Origin: Colwellia marinimaniae
GTDB taxonomy: Bacteria > Pseudomonadota > Gammaproteobacteria > Enterobacterales > Alteromonadaceae
Assembly (NCBI RefSeq): GCF_002207865.1
Contig: NZ_BDQM01000032.1
Location: 1 to 41,588 of the forward strand
DNA length: 41,588 nucleotides
Direction: 5' to 3'
Of this stretch, positions 9,124-17,766 are shown one piece after another. Made by a program: the position numbers and the translations under genes. The notes beneath the pieces were generated by a model. It made no database searches. It saw only the letters and a list, made by a program, of their open reading frames with translations, and was not told where the DNA came from. Position 1 is the first letter of the stretch, and each line of letters starts with the position of its first letter.

Positions 9124-10650
9124 TTAAGATTTCGATTTTTCCATTGCACTCTTTAGCCCCATCAACCAATCCTTGTGTTTTAATAAGTGCTGGTCTGCTT
9201 GTTCGACTAAACGATCATTGTTTTTTAAAATAGTACGACTCATTTCTATTTCTTTGTCCGATAGTATTGTCTTTTGTGTCTCAAATTTCATACCGTATAA
9301 AACATAAAGAAAATTTTTCTCATTAAACAAATCAAATCGACTGAAAAAGTCAGACTGTTGTGGTGGGCAGAGTTTAAATTTTTGCAAGCGTTCTTTTAAC
9401 TCAGCTGATAAAAAAGTTTCATCTTGGTTATCTAACCAAAAATCAGAATCAGTTCTATCAGACAAACAATAATGTAACTTGATAAAATCGACAGTTCGTT
9501 CCCACACATAAGTAACTACCTTATTGAAATAGGGAGCAATAGTTTCAATATTTGTTGAGTCGCGTGGAAAGTTTTTTGCTAATAATTCAGCTGAAAAATC
9601 AGAAAGTAATATGGAGGTTGCTTCTAAGGGCTCAAGAAACCCCTGAGCTAAACCTAAAGGTACACAGTTTTTACACCAAAACTCTTTTCTGTAACCAACC
9701 GCCATTGGCAGTTTTTTAGGCGATAGATCTTTTTCATTTACACCTAAATACTCAGCATATAAAGCCAAAGCCTCTGACTCACTCATATACTTGCTTGAGT
9801 ATACAAAGCCGGTGCCCCTTCGCGTTGTTAAAGGAATATCCCAAATCCAACCTGCTTTATGTGCTGTGGCGGTTGTATAAGGATTAATATCTTCATCGGA
9901 TTTCAGTGGCATGGGTTGCACAAGCGCAGTATCAACAAGCAGCTCTTTTGCTTTACTTTCAAAGGGAACCGCTAAGCCTTTACCGATAAGGACAGCAGAA
10001 AACCCACTACAATCAATATAAAAATCAAAAGCTAACTCATCGCCATCCGCTGTTATTAAGTGGCTGATATTACCTTCATTACACCTTTTAATTCCTTCAA
10101 TGGTGGCAAATTGATGTTTAACCTTAAATCTTTTTTGTGCATTCGATGCCAATAAATTAGCAAATTTGGCGGCATTAAAATGGTAAGCGTAAGATAGCTC
10201 CCCCTCATACTCACCAGAGTTTTTCATTTTAGGCGATAAACCAAGTTCCGATATTCTGGCTTGAACCCCTATATCATCAAAAGATTTACTGCCCTCATAA
10301 GAATTCCAATAAGGCGTTACATTAAAGCCATTGGGATAGGGGTCATCGAACGAATGATAATAATAGTTTTCACCATGTTTAATTGGGTCGAGCCAGTTAA
10401 CAAATTTAACACCTTGCTTGAATGTTGCATCGCAGCTATTGAGTAATTCGGCTTCTGAAATACCAAAGCGTTTTAATCCCTTCATAATATAAGGGACTGT
10501 GCCTTCACCGACGCCAATAGTAGGCACGTCTTTTGATTCAATAACTGTAATTTCTATCTCGGCATCGGCACTGAGTTCACAACCAAGATGGTTTGCAGCT
10601 AGCCATCCCGATGTTCCGGCACCAACTATTGCTATGCGTTTAATTTTCAT
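9124..10650 (-). CDS. Tryptophan-halogenase-family flavoprotein
   Basis: Member of the flavin-dependent tryptophan halogenase family. The FAD-binding GxGxxG motif is IVGAGTSGW at residues 8-16, and the family signature WxWxIP is present as W268-I-W270-D-I-P. A lysine in ATFKQGVKF sits about where halogenases have their active-site lysine. Length is 508 aa from the ATG at 10650, preceded by GGAG at 7 bases; a TTG 15 bases further out is less likely. It lies just below a TonB-dependent receptor in a GlcNAc regulon. Family genes next to TonB receptors are common in Alteromonadales, but their substrate is mostly unknown, so halogenation of tryptophan should not be assumed. It has no NagR site of its own. 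Confidence 0.88.
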   Translation of the reverse strand: MKIKRIAIVGAGTSGWLAANHLGCELSADAEIEITVIESKDVPTIGVGEGTVPYIMKGLKRFGISEAELLNSCDATFKQGVKFVNWLDPIKHGENYYYHSFDDPYPNGFNVTPYWNSYEGSKSFDDIGVQARISELGLSPKMKNSGEYEGELSYAYHFNAAKFANLLASNAQKRFKVKHQFATIEGIKRCNEGNISHLITADGDELAFDFYIDCSGFSAVLIGKGLAVPFESKAKELLVDTALVQPMPLKSDEDINPYTTATAHKAGWIWDIPLTTRRGTGFVYSSKYMSESEALALYAEYLGVNEKDLSPKKLPMAVGYRKEFWCKNCVPLGLAQGFLEPLEATSILLSDFSAELLAKNFPRDSTNIETIAPYFNKVVTYVWERTVDFIKLHYCLSDRTDSDFWLDNQDETFLSAELKERLQKFKLCPPQQSDFFSRFDLFNEKNFLYVLYGMKFETQKTILSDKEIEMSRTILKNNDRLVEQADQHLLKHKDWLMGLKSAMEKSKS

Positions 10651-10710
10651 ATGCTTTCTCCGCAATATATTACTAATAAATTAAAATTACATAAAAGCCA
10701 TTTTTTGTAC

Positions 10711-10741
10711 ATAAAAAAAAACCCAGTCGAGACTGGGTTTT
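10711..10741 (-). terminator. Terminator after the TonB receptor gene
   Basis: An 8-bp perfect stem ACCCAGTC / GACTGGGT with the two-base spacer GA is followed on the minus strand by a run of nine Ts. It lies between the receptor and the halogenase-like gene, so expression of the latter needs read-through or an unseen promoter in 10651-10710. Confidence 0.9.
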
Positions 10742-10759
10742 CATCATTATACTCAGTGA

Positions 10760-13411
10760 TTAGAACTTATAGCTAGCACCTAGCTTGTAAGTTGTTTCAC
10801 CGTTGAAAGACCAAGTTGGGTAACCGTCTTGTAAAGCAGGTTTAACTGCTGTACCAACAGCAGCGGCACCGTATTGAATATCGTCTTCAGCAAGTACATT
10901 AACAACTTCAAGTCTTAAAGTAAGACTCTCTGTTGCATTCCAACCGAATGTTAGGTCTAAAGTACCAAAATCATCATGCATACGGTTACCGTAGTATTTA
11001 CCATATTCACGAACCATGTACTCTGAACGCCAGTTATAAGCAGCGCGTGCTGAGAAATCATCATTTTCCCAGTAACCAACTAAGTTGGCAGTATGCTCTG
11101 AAGATTCTGTAAACTGACCAATTCCATCAGTATAAACTTCAGCAGGAGCACTACCATCAGCATAGGTGTAGTTAGCATTAATACCAAAACCATTGTCCCA
11201 AGCTTGGTTTATTTGTAGTTCTATACCATGAATTTTACCACCACCAGCATTTTTGTAATTATTTACTGTCCAATCATCCGCAGCAGGGTCAAGGTCATTG
11301 TTAATGACACCAATTTGTTGATTATACTCTGTAGTTGCTACGATAAAATTTTCTATATCTTTAGTAAATAACGTCGCAGAAACTAAGTTACCGTCACCAT
11401 AGTAATATTCAATACCTAAATCAGCCTGAGTTGACTTCATAGGCTTTAAACCAGGATTACCATAAGTAATTTCTTCATTGCCTTGACGATCATCTGGATA
11501 ACCAGAAAGACTTGATAAGAATAAATTATCATAGTTTGGACGAGTTATTGCTTGCGATGCTGAGAAACGTAAAATCACATCCTCAGATAAGTCATACGCT
11601 AAGTTAAAGCTAGGTAAGAAATCATCATAGCTATCTTTAACACTATGTATTTCTTCACTCCAACCTTCGTTTACAGCGAGAGCATCAGCAGGAGAGTTAT
11701 CTACAACATGGCCATTAGAAGTTACATCAGTGCTAATATAACGAACACCGAAGTTACCGCGGTAATTATCACCTTCAAAAGTGAACATTCCGTATAACGA
11801 GAAGTTATCTTCTTCAATTAAACCATATGCAGAACGGCTATAGGCAAATTGATCAACTAAGCTGATTGTAGCGTTAATCATTGCATCTAAATTTCCTTTA
11901 GGTACAGTGTAACCCGCTTCACCTATTTCCATTGTGCCACTGTATAGGTCTGAAGTATTGAAAGAGTTCTCGCCATCACCGTAAATTGCACGGTATTCAG
12001 ATTTTTCAAATTCATGTTGAGTATAACGAATGCCTGTTTCAAACTTAGTAATTACACCTAAGTCTAAATCAAAATCAACATCTAATTGTACATAATTCTC
12101 TTCATCAGAGTTAGGACCTTGAGTACCAGTCCATTGAGATGTGCCAACAGTGGTATCAAGTTGATCTTGAGTAAAACTCATATCACGACCGTTGATATCG
12201 ATTTGTTTACCCGTAGCGTCAACTTGACCAGCCCATTTGACTTGACCAAAGTTATCGCCCCACCAGCCATAACCAAAGTTAGCAGTCATTTGAGTGCCAC
12301 CTTCAGCACTAGTGTTACCAGCTACTGCAGAAATAGCGAAACCATCACCTTCATATGAACCATTAATTTCAAAGGTATTAGAGGTCATTTCGCCTGTACG
12401 TGCCCAGTTTTGGAAGAATACACGAGATGCATTCGCTTCAGAAGTATCACTTAATGTACAAACACCAGCATTATTGAACTGCTGACAGTTACTAGCACCG
12501 TCGCCCCAATCGGTATCAGTTTGAATGTACATGTTAGCACCAAGACTATCAGCGCCAAGTTTTAAAGATAAAATGTGAGCACCAAACTCTAAATTATCTG
12601 TTGGGCGGTATTGAAGAGTTGCATCTAAGGCTGTGCGCTCTTGGTTTTGTAAGAATCCTGAAGGTTGAATAGACGAACGGCCACCCCAATCTAAATCAGA
12701 CTCAGTACCACGACGTAAATATTCGCGATCAACATAAGAAGCAGAAACTAAAACACCGAATGTTTCATCATCATTTTTCCAGCTGTATAAACCAGATAAT
12801 TCAGGGCTAACAGTTTCGTTAATTGAACCGTATTCACCTTTAACTGATATAAAAGCTTTGTTCGCTTCTAAATCGAAAGGCTTAAGTGTTTTAACAATAA
12901 CAGTACCACCAATACCACCTTCAACAAGGTTGGCTTGGCTAGATTTATAAACTTCAATACCTCCAATAAGTTCAGACGGAAGCATTGAGTAGTTAAAAGA
13001 ACGGTCAATATTTAATTGATCATACCAACCCGTTGATGCTACGTTTTGGCCGTTTAATGTTGTTAACGTCATTAAAGGGTCAGTACCACGAATAGAAACT
13101 GATGAACCTTGACCGAATGAACGACTGACAGTAACACCAGGGATACGACCTAATGCTTGACCAACATCTGAATCTGGGAATTGGCCAATATCTTCAGCGC
13201 TAATTGAATCAACAATAGCATTTGAAAAACGTTTGGCATTTACGCTAGCTCTGTTAGAACCACGGATACCGGTTACTTGAATGACTTCTACTTCATCTTT
13301 ATTTATTTTTGAAGCTGTTTCTTCGGCTGCTATAGCTTGTGATGATACACCCGCTAGGATCATAGCAATTGAACTTGCTAACACGCCTTTTTTAAATGTT
13401 TTAATTGACAT
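10760..13411 (-). CDS. TonB-dependent receptor, likely for chitin oligosaccharides
   Basis: Outer-membrane active transporter. A signal peptide (about residues 1-28, ending SQAIA) leads to a plug domain with the TonB-box-like VEVIQVTG stretch and PDSDVGQALGRIPGV, followed by a long beta-barrel ending in LGASYKF with the C-terminal Phe typical of outer-membrane proteins. The style is the large TonB receptor group of Xanthomonas/Caulobacter carbohydrate loci (TIGR01782-like). The ATG at 13411 (883 aa) has AGGGA upstream and is preferred to the one at 13429. Two NagR operators upstream place it in the GlcNAc regulon; the substrate (GlcNAc or chitooligosaccharide) is inferred from that. Confidence 0.92.
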   Translation of the reverse strand: MSIKTFKKGVLASSIAMILAGVSSQAIAAEETASKINKDEVEVIQVTGIRGSNRASVNAKRFSNAIVDSISAEDIGQFPDSDVGQALGRIPGVTVSRSFGQGSSVSIRGTDPLMTLTTLNGQNVASTGWYDQLNIDRSFNYSMLPSELIGGIEVYKSSQANLVEGGIGGTVIVKTLKPFDLEANKAFISVKGEYGSINETVSPELSGLYSWKNDDETFGVLVSASYVDREYLRRGTESDLDWGGRSSIQPSGFLQNQERTALDATLQYRPTDNLEFGAHILSLKLGADSLGANMYIQTDTDWGDGASNCQQFNNAGVCTLSDTSEANASRVFFQNWARTGEMTSNTFEINGSYEGDGFAISAVAGNTSAEGGTQMTANFGYGWWGDNFGQVKWAGQVDATGKQIDINGRDMSFTQDQLDTTVGTSQWTGTQGPNSDEENYVQLDVDFDLDLGVITKFETGIRYTQHEFEKSEYRAIYGDGENSFNTSDLYSGTMEIGEAGYTVPKGNLDAMINATISLVDQFAYSRSAYGLIEEDNFSLYGMFTFEGDNYRGNFGVRYISTDVTSNGHVVDNSPADALAVNEGWSEEIHSVKDSYDDFLPSFNLAYDLSEDVILRFSASQAITRPNYDNLFLSSLSGYPDDRQGNEEITYGNPGLKPMKSTQADLGIEYYYGDGNLVSATLFTKDIENFIVATTEYNQQIGVINNDLDPAADDWTVNNYKNAGGGKIHGIELQINQAWDNGFGINANYTYADGSAPAEVYTDGIGQFTESSEHTANLVGYWENDDFSARAAYNWRSEYMVREYGKYYGNRMHDDFGTLDLTFGWNATESLTLRLEVVNVLAEDDIQYGAAAVGTAVKPALQDGYPTWSFNGETTYKLGASYKF

Positions 13412-13483
13412 CGACTTTCCCTTACACATGTTTTGTTTTTAAAATGTTTTTATTTTATTTTATTTATAATATTTTTTGTTTTA

Positions 13484-13519
13484 CGACAGCGCTGTCAATA
13501 TTTAATGACAACGCTGTCA
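13484..13519. promoter_or_regulatory. Tandem NagR operators of the TonB receptor gene
   Basis: Two sites: CGACAGCGCTGTCA (13484-13497) and TGACAACGCTGTCA (13506-13519), each one base off the consensus. Their centres are 22 bp apart, close to two helical turns, so two repressor dimers could sit on the same DNA face. It is the only promoter in the window with two copies. Confidence 0.9.
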
Positions 13520-13803
13520 TAAGAGCTAAGAAACCATACCGTTTATTTTTACGTTTGACCAGAATAATTTAACCAATAGTTACATAATGACTACATAAAT
13601 TCACAAAGAGTATGAATTAATAGGTTTTTTTTAATATATTATTTTGTTATTAATTACTGAACTATCTAAGATCATCACTTTCTGTATAAAAAAAATACGT
13701 AAAAGGGCACAAAATGATTTTTTATTCTACTTTATAGAATAAAAAATCAGCTGGTGCTAGAGGATAAGGCAAACAGATATTTTACTGACTTAATTGATTT
13801 GTG
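13520..13803. other. AT-rich intergenic stretch upstream of the TonB receptor
   Basis: About 280 bp of very AT-rich sequence between the receptor operators and the pgi terminator. A small inverted repeat is visible at about 13708-13749 (AAAATGATTTTTTATTCTAC / TAGAATAAAAAATC words). No gene or RNA is supported. Confidence 0.5.
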
Positions 13804-13846
13804 GATAAAAAAAAGCTAATGCCACCCTAGGTAGACATTAGCTTTT
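13804..13846 (-). terminator. Terminator downstream of pgi
   Basis: An 11-bp perfect stem AAAAGCTAATG (13811-13821) / CATTAGCTTTT (13836-13846) surrounds a 14-base loop. On the minus strand it is followed by a T run (complement of the A run at 13807-13814). It lies about 55 bp after the pgi stop. Confidence 0.88.
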
Positions 13847-13901
13847 AATAGTGTGCTTTGCTTTTAGTAACGCTTTAAAGGTTTAGTTTTACTTGCTGGC
13901 G

Positions 13902-15542
13902 CTATTTTGCTGACTGATAAAACTTCAGTAAGCTTGCCGTTGAACAATCATGTTGCTCAGAGATATTGTTAGTTTCTAATTCGTCTTGAATTTCTGCCGC
14001 TAGCCCCTTACCAAGCTCGACCCCCCATTGATCAAATGAACATATTTGCAAGATGATACCTTGTACAAAAATCTTATGTTCATAAGCGGCAATTAAGCTA
14101 CCAAGGTTTCTAGGGTTGATACATTTTAATAAAATGGTATTGGTCGGTCTATTACCCTTATGGACTTTATGTGGTGCAACTTTATCGATGTAATCTTGAG
14201 TACGACCTTTAGCTTTAAGATCAGCACGGACTTGCTCTTCATTAACACCCGTCATTAACGCTTGGGTTTGGGCAAAGAAGTTTGACATCAGCGTTTCATG
14301 ATGTCCTTTTACCGGCGTTACACTTTTTACCGAGCCAATAAAGTCAGCGGGTACGACATTATTACTTTGATGTAGATACTGATAAAAAGCATGCTGGCCA
14401 TTAATGCCAAGCTCTCCCCAAATAGAGGGCACAGTGGCATAGTCTACTTCATCACCATCCCAAGTCACCGACTTACCATTACTTTCCATTTCAGCTTGTT
14501 GTAAATAGGCGGTCAGCATATGCAATGTTTGATCGTATGGTAAAATAGCTTGTGACTGTGAGCCAAGGAAGGTGGTATTCCAAACGCTGATCAAGGCTAA
14601 AATAGCAGGGAAATTATCTTTTAATGGCGCGTTGATAAAGTGCTGATCCATATCATAGGCACCGCTGAGTAACTCTTTAAATTTATCAAAGCCTAAATCA
14701 AGAGCGATGGCAAGACCAATAGCCGACCATAATGAGAAGCGACCACCAACCCAGTCCCACATATCAAAAATATTTTTCTCTTCAATACCAAAACTCATGG
14801 CATTTTCTTTATTTGCGGTTACGGCGACAAAGTGTTTAGCAACCGAGTTTTCGTCAAAAGACGCGCTGGTTAACCAATTAATAGCAGTACGAGCATTGGT
14901 CATGGTTTCTTTGGTGGTAAAGGTTTTACTTGAAACAATAAAAAGTACTTTTTCAGGCTCTAGTGGACGTAGTACTTCAACAATTTGCGCACCATCGACA
15001 TTAGAAACATAGTGAACATTAACACTACCATCACTATACTGTTTTAATGCTTCGGTAACCATTTGAGGGCCAAGATTTGAACCACCAACACCTATATTTA
15101 CAATATCGGTAATACGCTTACCAGAGTAACCTAACCATCGACCTTGACGGACCTTATTAACAAAAACCTCCATCTCGCCGAGCTGTTTTTGCACCTGATC
15201 GGTGACATTTTCACCATCAACAATAAGAGGTTTATCATGTGGACGGCGTAACGCGGTATGAAGTACCGCGCGATCTTCAGTTTGATTGATTTTCTCACCA
15301 GCAAACATCTTCGCGCGCCAATCACAAACTTTTGTCTCTTCGGCTAAAGCAAGTAATGCAGTCATGGTTTCACTATCAATAAGGTTTTTAGAGTAGTCGA
15401 GCAGCATGTTGGGTAATTCAATAGAGAACTTATTAAAACGTTCACTGTCTTGTGCAAACAAGGTATTCATGTGCTGAGATTTTTTATCTTTGGCAAGTTG
15501 CTGAAGCTTTTTCCAGCTAGCTAATGCTTGACGAGATGACAT
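13902..15542 (-). CDS. pgi: Glucose-6-phosphate isomerase
   Basis: Interconverts fructose-6-phosphate and glucose-6-phosphate in the cytosol. At 546 aa it matches the E. coli type. Visible family marks are NIGVGGSNLGPQM, the serine-rich sugar-phosphate loop VSSKTFTTKETM, the signature GGRFSLWSAIGLAI and the C-terminal catalytic-lysine region GVELGKGLA. AGGAAC precedes the ATG. A NagR operator lies about 120 bp upstream, with a promoter-like arrangement nearly identical to that of nagB, so in this organism pgi appears tied to GlcNAc catabolism, converting the Fru-6-P made by NagB. The gene is divergent from nagR. Confidence 0.97.
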   Translation of the reverse strand: MSSRQALASWKKLQQLAKDKKSQHMNTLFAQDSERFNKFSIELPNMLLDYSKNLIDSETMTALLALAEETKVCDWRAKMFAGEKINQTEDRAVLHTALRRPHDKPLIVDGENVTDQVQKQLGEMEVFVNKVRQGRWLGYSGKRITDIVNIGVGGSNLGPQMVTEALKQYSDGSVNVHYVSNVDGAQIVEVLRPLEPEKVLFIVSSKTFTTKETMTNARTAINWLTSASFDENSVAKHFVAVTANKENAMSFGIEEKNIFDMWDWVGGRFSLWSAIGLAIALDLGFDKFKELLSGAYDMDQHFINAPLKDNFPAILALISVWNTTFLGSQSQAILPYDQTLHMLTAYLQQAEMESNGKSVTWDGDEVDYATVPSIWGELGINGQHAFYQYLHQSNNVVPADFIGSVKSVTPVKGHHETLMSNFFAQTQALMTGVNEEQVRADLKAKGRTQDYIDKVAPHKVHKGNRPTNTILLKCINPRNLGSLIAAYEHKIFVQGIILQICSFDQWGVELGKGLAAEIQDELETNNISEQHDCSTASLLKFYQSAK

Positions 15543-15660
15543 ACAAGTTCCTATAAGATGATTTAGACACGATTATCGACTTTGCCACAAGTTTCAACTG
15601 AGTGTTTACTCGATTTAATCATTATGACTTGCAAAAATTACATGATACCCTATAAAAAAA

Positions 15661-15674
15661 TGACAGCGCTGTCA
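15661..15674. promoter_or_regulatory. NagR operator between pgi and nagR
   Basis: Perfect palindrome TGACAGCGCTGTCA in the 255-bp divergent region. Leftward, TTGACA (15675-15670) and TAGGGT (15652-15647) are 17 bp apart. Rightward, ATGACA (15660-15665) and TACTCT (15683-15688) are also 17 bp apart. One site could therefore control pgi and also allow nagR autoregulation. Confidence 0.92.
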
Positions 15675-15797
15675 ATTGTTAATACTCTACAGAATACTGT
15701 AAAAGCAGGTAGATTACCACCGAACAGCCATGTAATAATAACAAAGCATCTGGTAGAACCAGTCAATTTATAATAATAACTGCAAGGTTACCTGCAA

Positions 15798-16820
15798 ATG
15801 AAAGCGACAATAAATGACGTAGCAAAACGTGCCGGCGTATCAATAAAAACGGTTTCTCGTGTTATTAATAATGAAACTTCAGTACGCCAATTGACACGAG
15901 AGAAAGTACAGTTGGCTATTGATGAACTTAGCTATCAACCAAATTTATCTGCTCGTAATTTAGCAGGGGCAAAATCCTACTCAATTGCCTATATATATGA
16001 TAATCCCAATGCCTATTACATTATTGATATGCAGAAGGGCATCTTATCAGCCTGCAAACAACATGGTTTTGAGTTATTAATTCACCCTTGTGATGCAAAA
16101 GATAAAGATGTTAGCAAAGAGGTGGTAAACATGGTCAAGCATGCGCGTATTGCTGGCTTAATTTTAACACCGCCTTTATCTGAAATGCCTGACTTTGTAA
16201 AATCGCTAGTAGAGCTTGATGTTAAAGTTGTCCGTATCCTCTCTGGTGATGTTGCCCCTGATGATCTTAGCCCTTGTGTTATGGTCAATGATAGAGATGC
16301 TGCGCAAACGATGACCCAACACCTTATTGATTTAGGCCATAAAGATATTGCCTTTCTAGCCGGTGACGCGGAACATATGTCGACCATAGAACGCTATAAA
16401 GGCTATCGGCGAGCACTAAAAGCCAGCAATATTGAGTTTAATAAAGCCCTTGTTATTGAAGGTGATTACTCGTTTGATTCTGGTGTCAATGGTGCGAAAA
16501 AATTAATGTCTAAGCAAACGGCTAATACCCGCCCTACTGCCATATTTTCGTGTAACGATGAAATTGCCGCGGGGGCATTATTTGCCGCAAGATTAATGAA
16601 TATCTCTATTCCAGAACAATTATCTATTGTTGGTTTTGAAAACAGTCCCTTTTCCCGCCAAACTTGGCCTAAATTAACTACCGCTGATCAGCCAAATAAA
16701 CAAATTGCCGAAGATGCGGCAAAGTTACTTATTAGTCAAATTCGTAAGCAAAAAAATCCGATCACTATAAGTCAATATGTACCAAAAATTATCGTCAGAG
16801 ATTCTACCGCTAGATGTTAA
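15798..16820 (+). CDS. nagR: LacI-family repressor of the GlcNAc regulon (NagR)
   Basis: DNA-binding regulator of 340 aa. The N-terminal LacI helix-turn-helix is textbook (TINDVAKRAGVSIKTVSRVI at about residues 3-22) with a hinge helix ending SARNLAG, followed by a periplasmic-binding-protein-like effector domain with FSCNDEIAAGA. In Alteromonadales a LacI-type NagR controls GlcNAc genes; position in the cluster and the six matching palindromes support that role. The effector is probably GlcNAc-6-P or a close metabolite (inference). A perfect copy of the palindrome lies 124 bp upstream, which suggests autoregulation. AAGG precedes the ATG by about ten bases. No clear terminator follows. Confidence 0.93.
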   Translation: MKATINDVAKRAGVSIKTVSRVINNETSVRQLTREKVQLAIDELSYQPNLSARNLAGAKSYSIAYIYDNPNAYYIIDMQKGILSACKQHGFELLIHPCDAKDKDVSKEVVNMVKHARIAGLILTPPLSEMPDFVKSLVELDVKVVRILSGDVAPDDLSPCVMVNDRDAAQTMTQHLIDLGHKDIAFLAGDAEHMSTIERYKGYRRALKASNIEFNKALVIEGDYSFDSGVNGAKKLMSKQTANTRPTAIFSCNDEIAAGALFAARLMNISIPEQLSIVGFENSPFSRQTWPKLTTADQPNKQIAEDAAKLLISQIRKQKNPITISQYVPKIIVRDSTARC

Positions 16821-17044
16821 ATAGCTGACTTGTTTTAGGCTTTACTCGACGTGTTTTAGCCGATAAGTTAGTTTTAAGGTAGGGAATTCAGCAAATAAAA
16901 AATCTTTATGCTGTTAACTCTGCCGGCTATGCTTAAATTGAAAATACAGATTAGGCTGATTGTCGCCCGTAGCAATGCTCACCTAGTGAATGTTATTGAT
17001 TTTAATTGCTTGAAAAGTGTTAGTCATAGTAACGTGCACACGCT
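16821..17044. other. Intergenic stretch after nagR
   Basis: About 220 bp between nagR and the convergent 51-aa membrane protein gene. I see no strong terminator and no operator. An open frame on the plus strand from 16908 has no ribosome-binding site and overlaps the minus-strand small gene, so it is left out. Confidence 0.4.
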
Positions 17045-17200
17045 TTATTTGATGTTAAATGAATCATCTATCTTTTTCATTTTAGCTAAATGATTTAAGT
17101 GTGCTCTTCTTGCGGCAAAAATAAAGATACCGACAACAACAGTAATTGAGAGAACTAATACCAGAGGTTCTTGTGACAGAGATTTACTAAGCCATTCCAT
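17045..17200 (-). CDS. Small single-pass membrane protein, 51 aa
   Basis: A short reading frame coding for 51 aa. It begins MEWLSKSLSQEP, has one hydrophobic segment (about residues 13-30, LVLVLSITVVVGIFIFAA) and ends in a basic tail with RRAHLNHLAKMKK and acidic residues. AAGGAAAG lies 5-6 bases before the ATG at 17200, which is a good initiation signal. Positive charges after the membrane segment favour an outside N-terminus and a cytoplasmic tail. It is upstream of no gene on its strand except nagR's convergent end and downstream of rraB-free spacer (167 bp), so it is probably transcribed alone. I do not recognise a family. Confidence 0.6.
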   Translation of the reverse strand: MEWLSKSLSQEPLVLVLSITVVVGIFIFAARRAHLNHLAKMKKIDDSFNIK

Positions 17201-17366
17201 GGTTTACTTTCCTTAGTGTCTTTATGTACTGATAAGTTAGCGAGCAACTGGCTCTATATTAGCGCCAGTGACATTGCTGAGATATTATACTAGCGAGTAA
17301 TCAATCCACCTTATGATATTTAGCATATATGTTCAAGTTTATTAGTACATTACAAAAAATAAAAAG

Positions 17367-17717
17367 TTATTCTTCAAAATACGTGCCCCAACCATCGTAG
17401 TCGACTTTACATTTTTTTGCCAACTCAAACATAACTTTAGTTTCTGTTTTAATTAAATCAACATCCAGCATCTGCTCAGTAACTATATCAAAAGCAAAGA
17501 CCTTATCACCATTTTCTAATTCGGCTTCTTCCGGGTCTTCAATTTCCAAGCCGAGCTTAAATGCCGCAATGGCTGTCTTCTCTAGCAAATCAAAATCGCT
17601 ACTGGCAAAATGGTGCTCTATGGTGTGGTAAACCTCGTCGTTAGTACCATCTGCAAGTAGCTCACCAACAAGTACTTCGGTATGTTTAAGCCAGTGCTGT
17701 AATTCTTCATCTATCAT
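17367..17717 (-). CDS. rraB: RraB, ribonuclease E regulator
   Basis: Small acidic cytosolic protein (116 aa) that binds RNase E and alters the set of RNAs it cuts. It matches E. coli RraB/YjgD in its key stretches: ELLADGTNDEVYHTIEHHF, AAFKLGLEIEDPEE and VDYDGWGTYFEE. It lacks the long acidic tail of the E. coli protein. AGGTATT precedes the ATG. It follows plsC by 49 bp on the same strand, so the two are likely co-transcribed. Confidence 0.95.
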   Translation of the reverse strand: MIDEELQHWLKHTEVLVGELLADGTNDEVYHTIEHHFASSDFDLLEKTAIAAFKLGLEIEDPEEAELENGDKVFAFDIVTEQMLDVDLIKTETKVMFELAKKCKVDYDGWGTYFEE

Positions 17718-17766
17718 TTTAATACCTATTTATATTGACTCGTAAAATTCCCCATTAATACCCGCG

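Noticed and set aside
8957..9233. Two open frames on opposite strands downstream of the halogenase-like gene
   Set aside because: They overlap each other and the halogenase coding end, lack ribosome-binding sites and have an unlikely composition.
15688..15701. Palindrome TACAGAATACTGTA between pgi and nagR, considered as a second regulator site
   Set aside because: It does not match a NagR, HexR or LexA site well enough, and occurs once.
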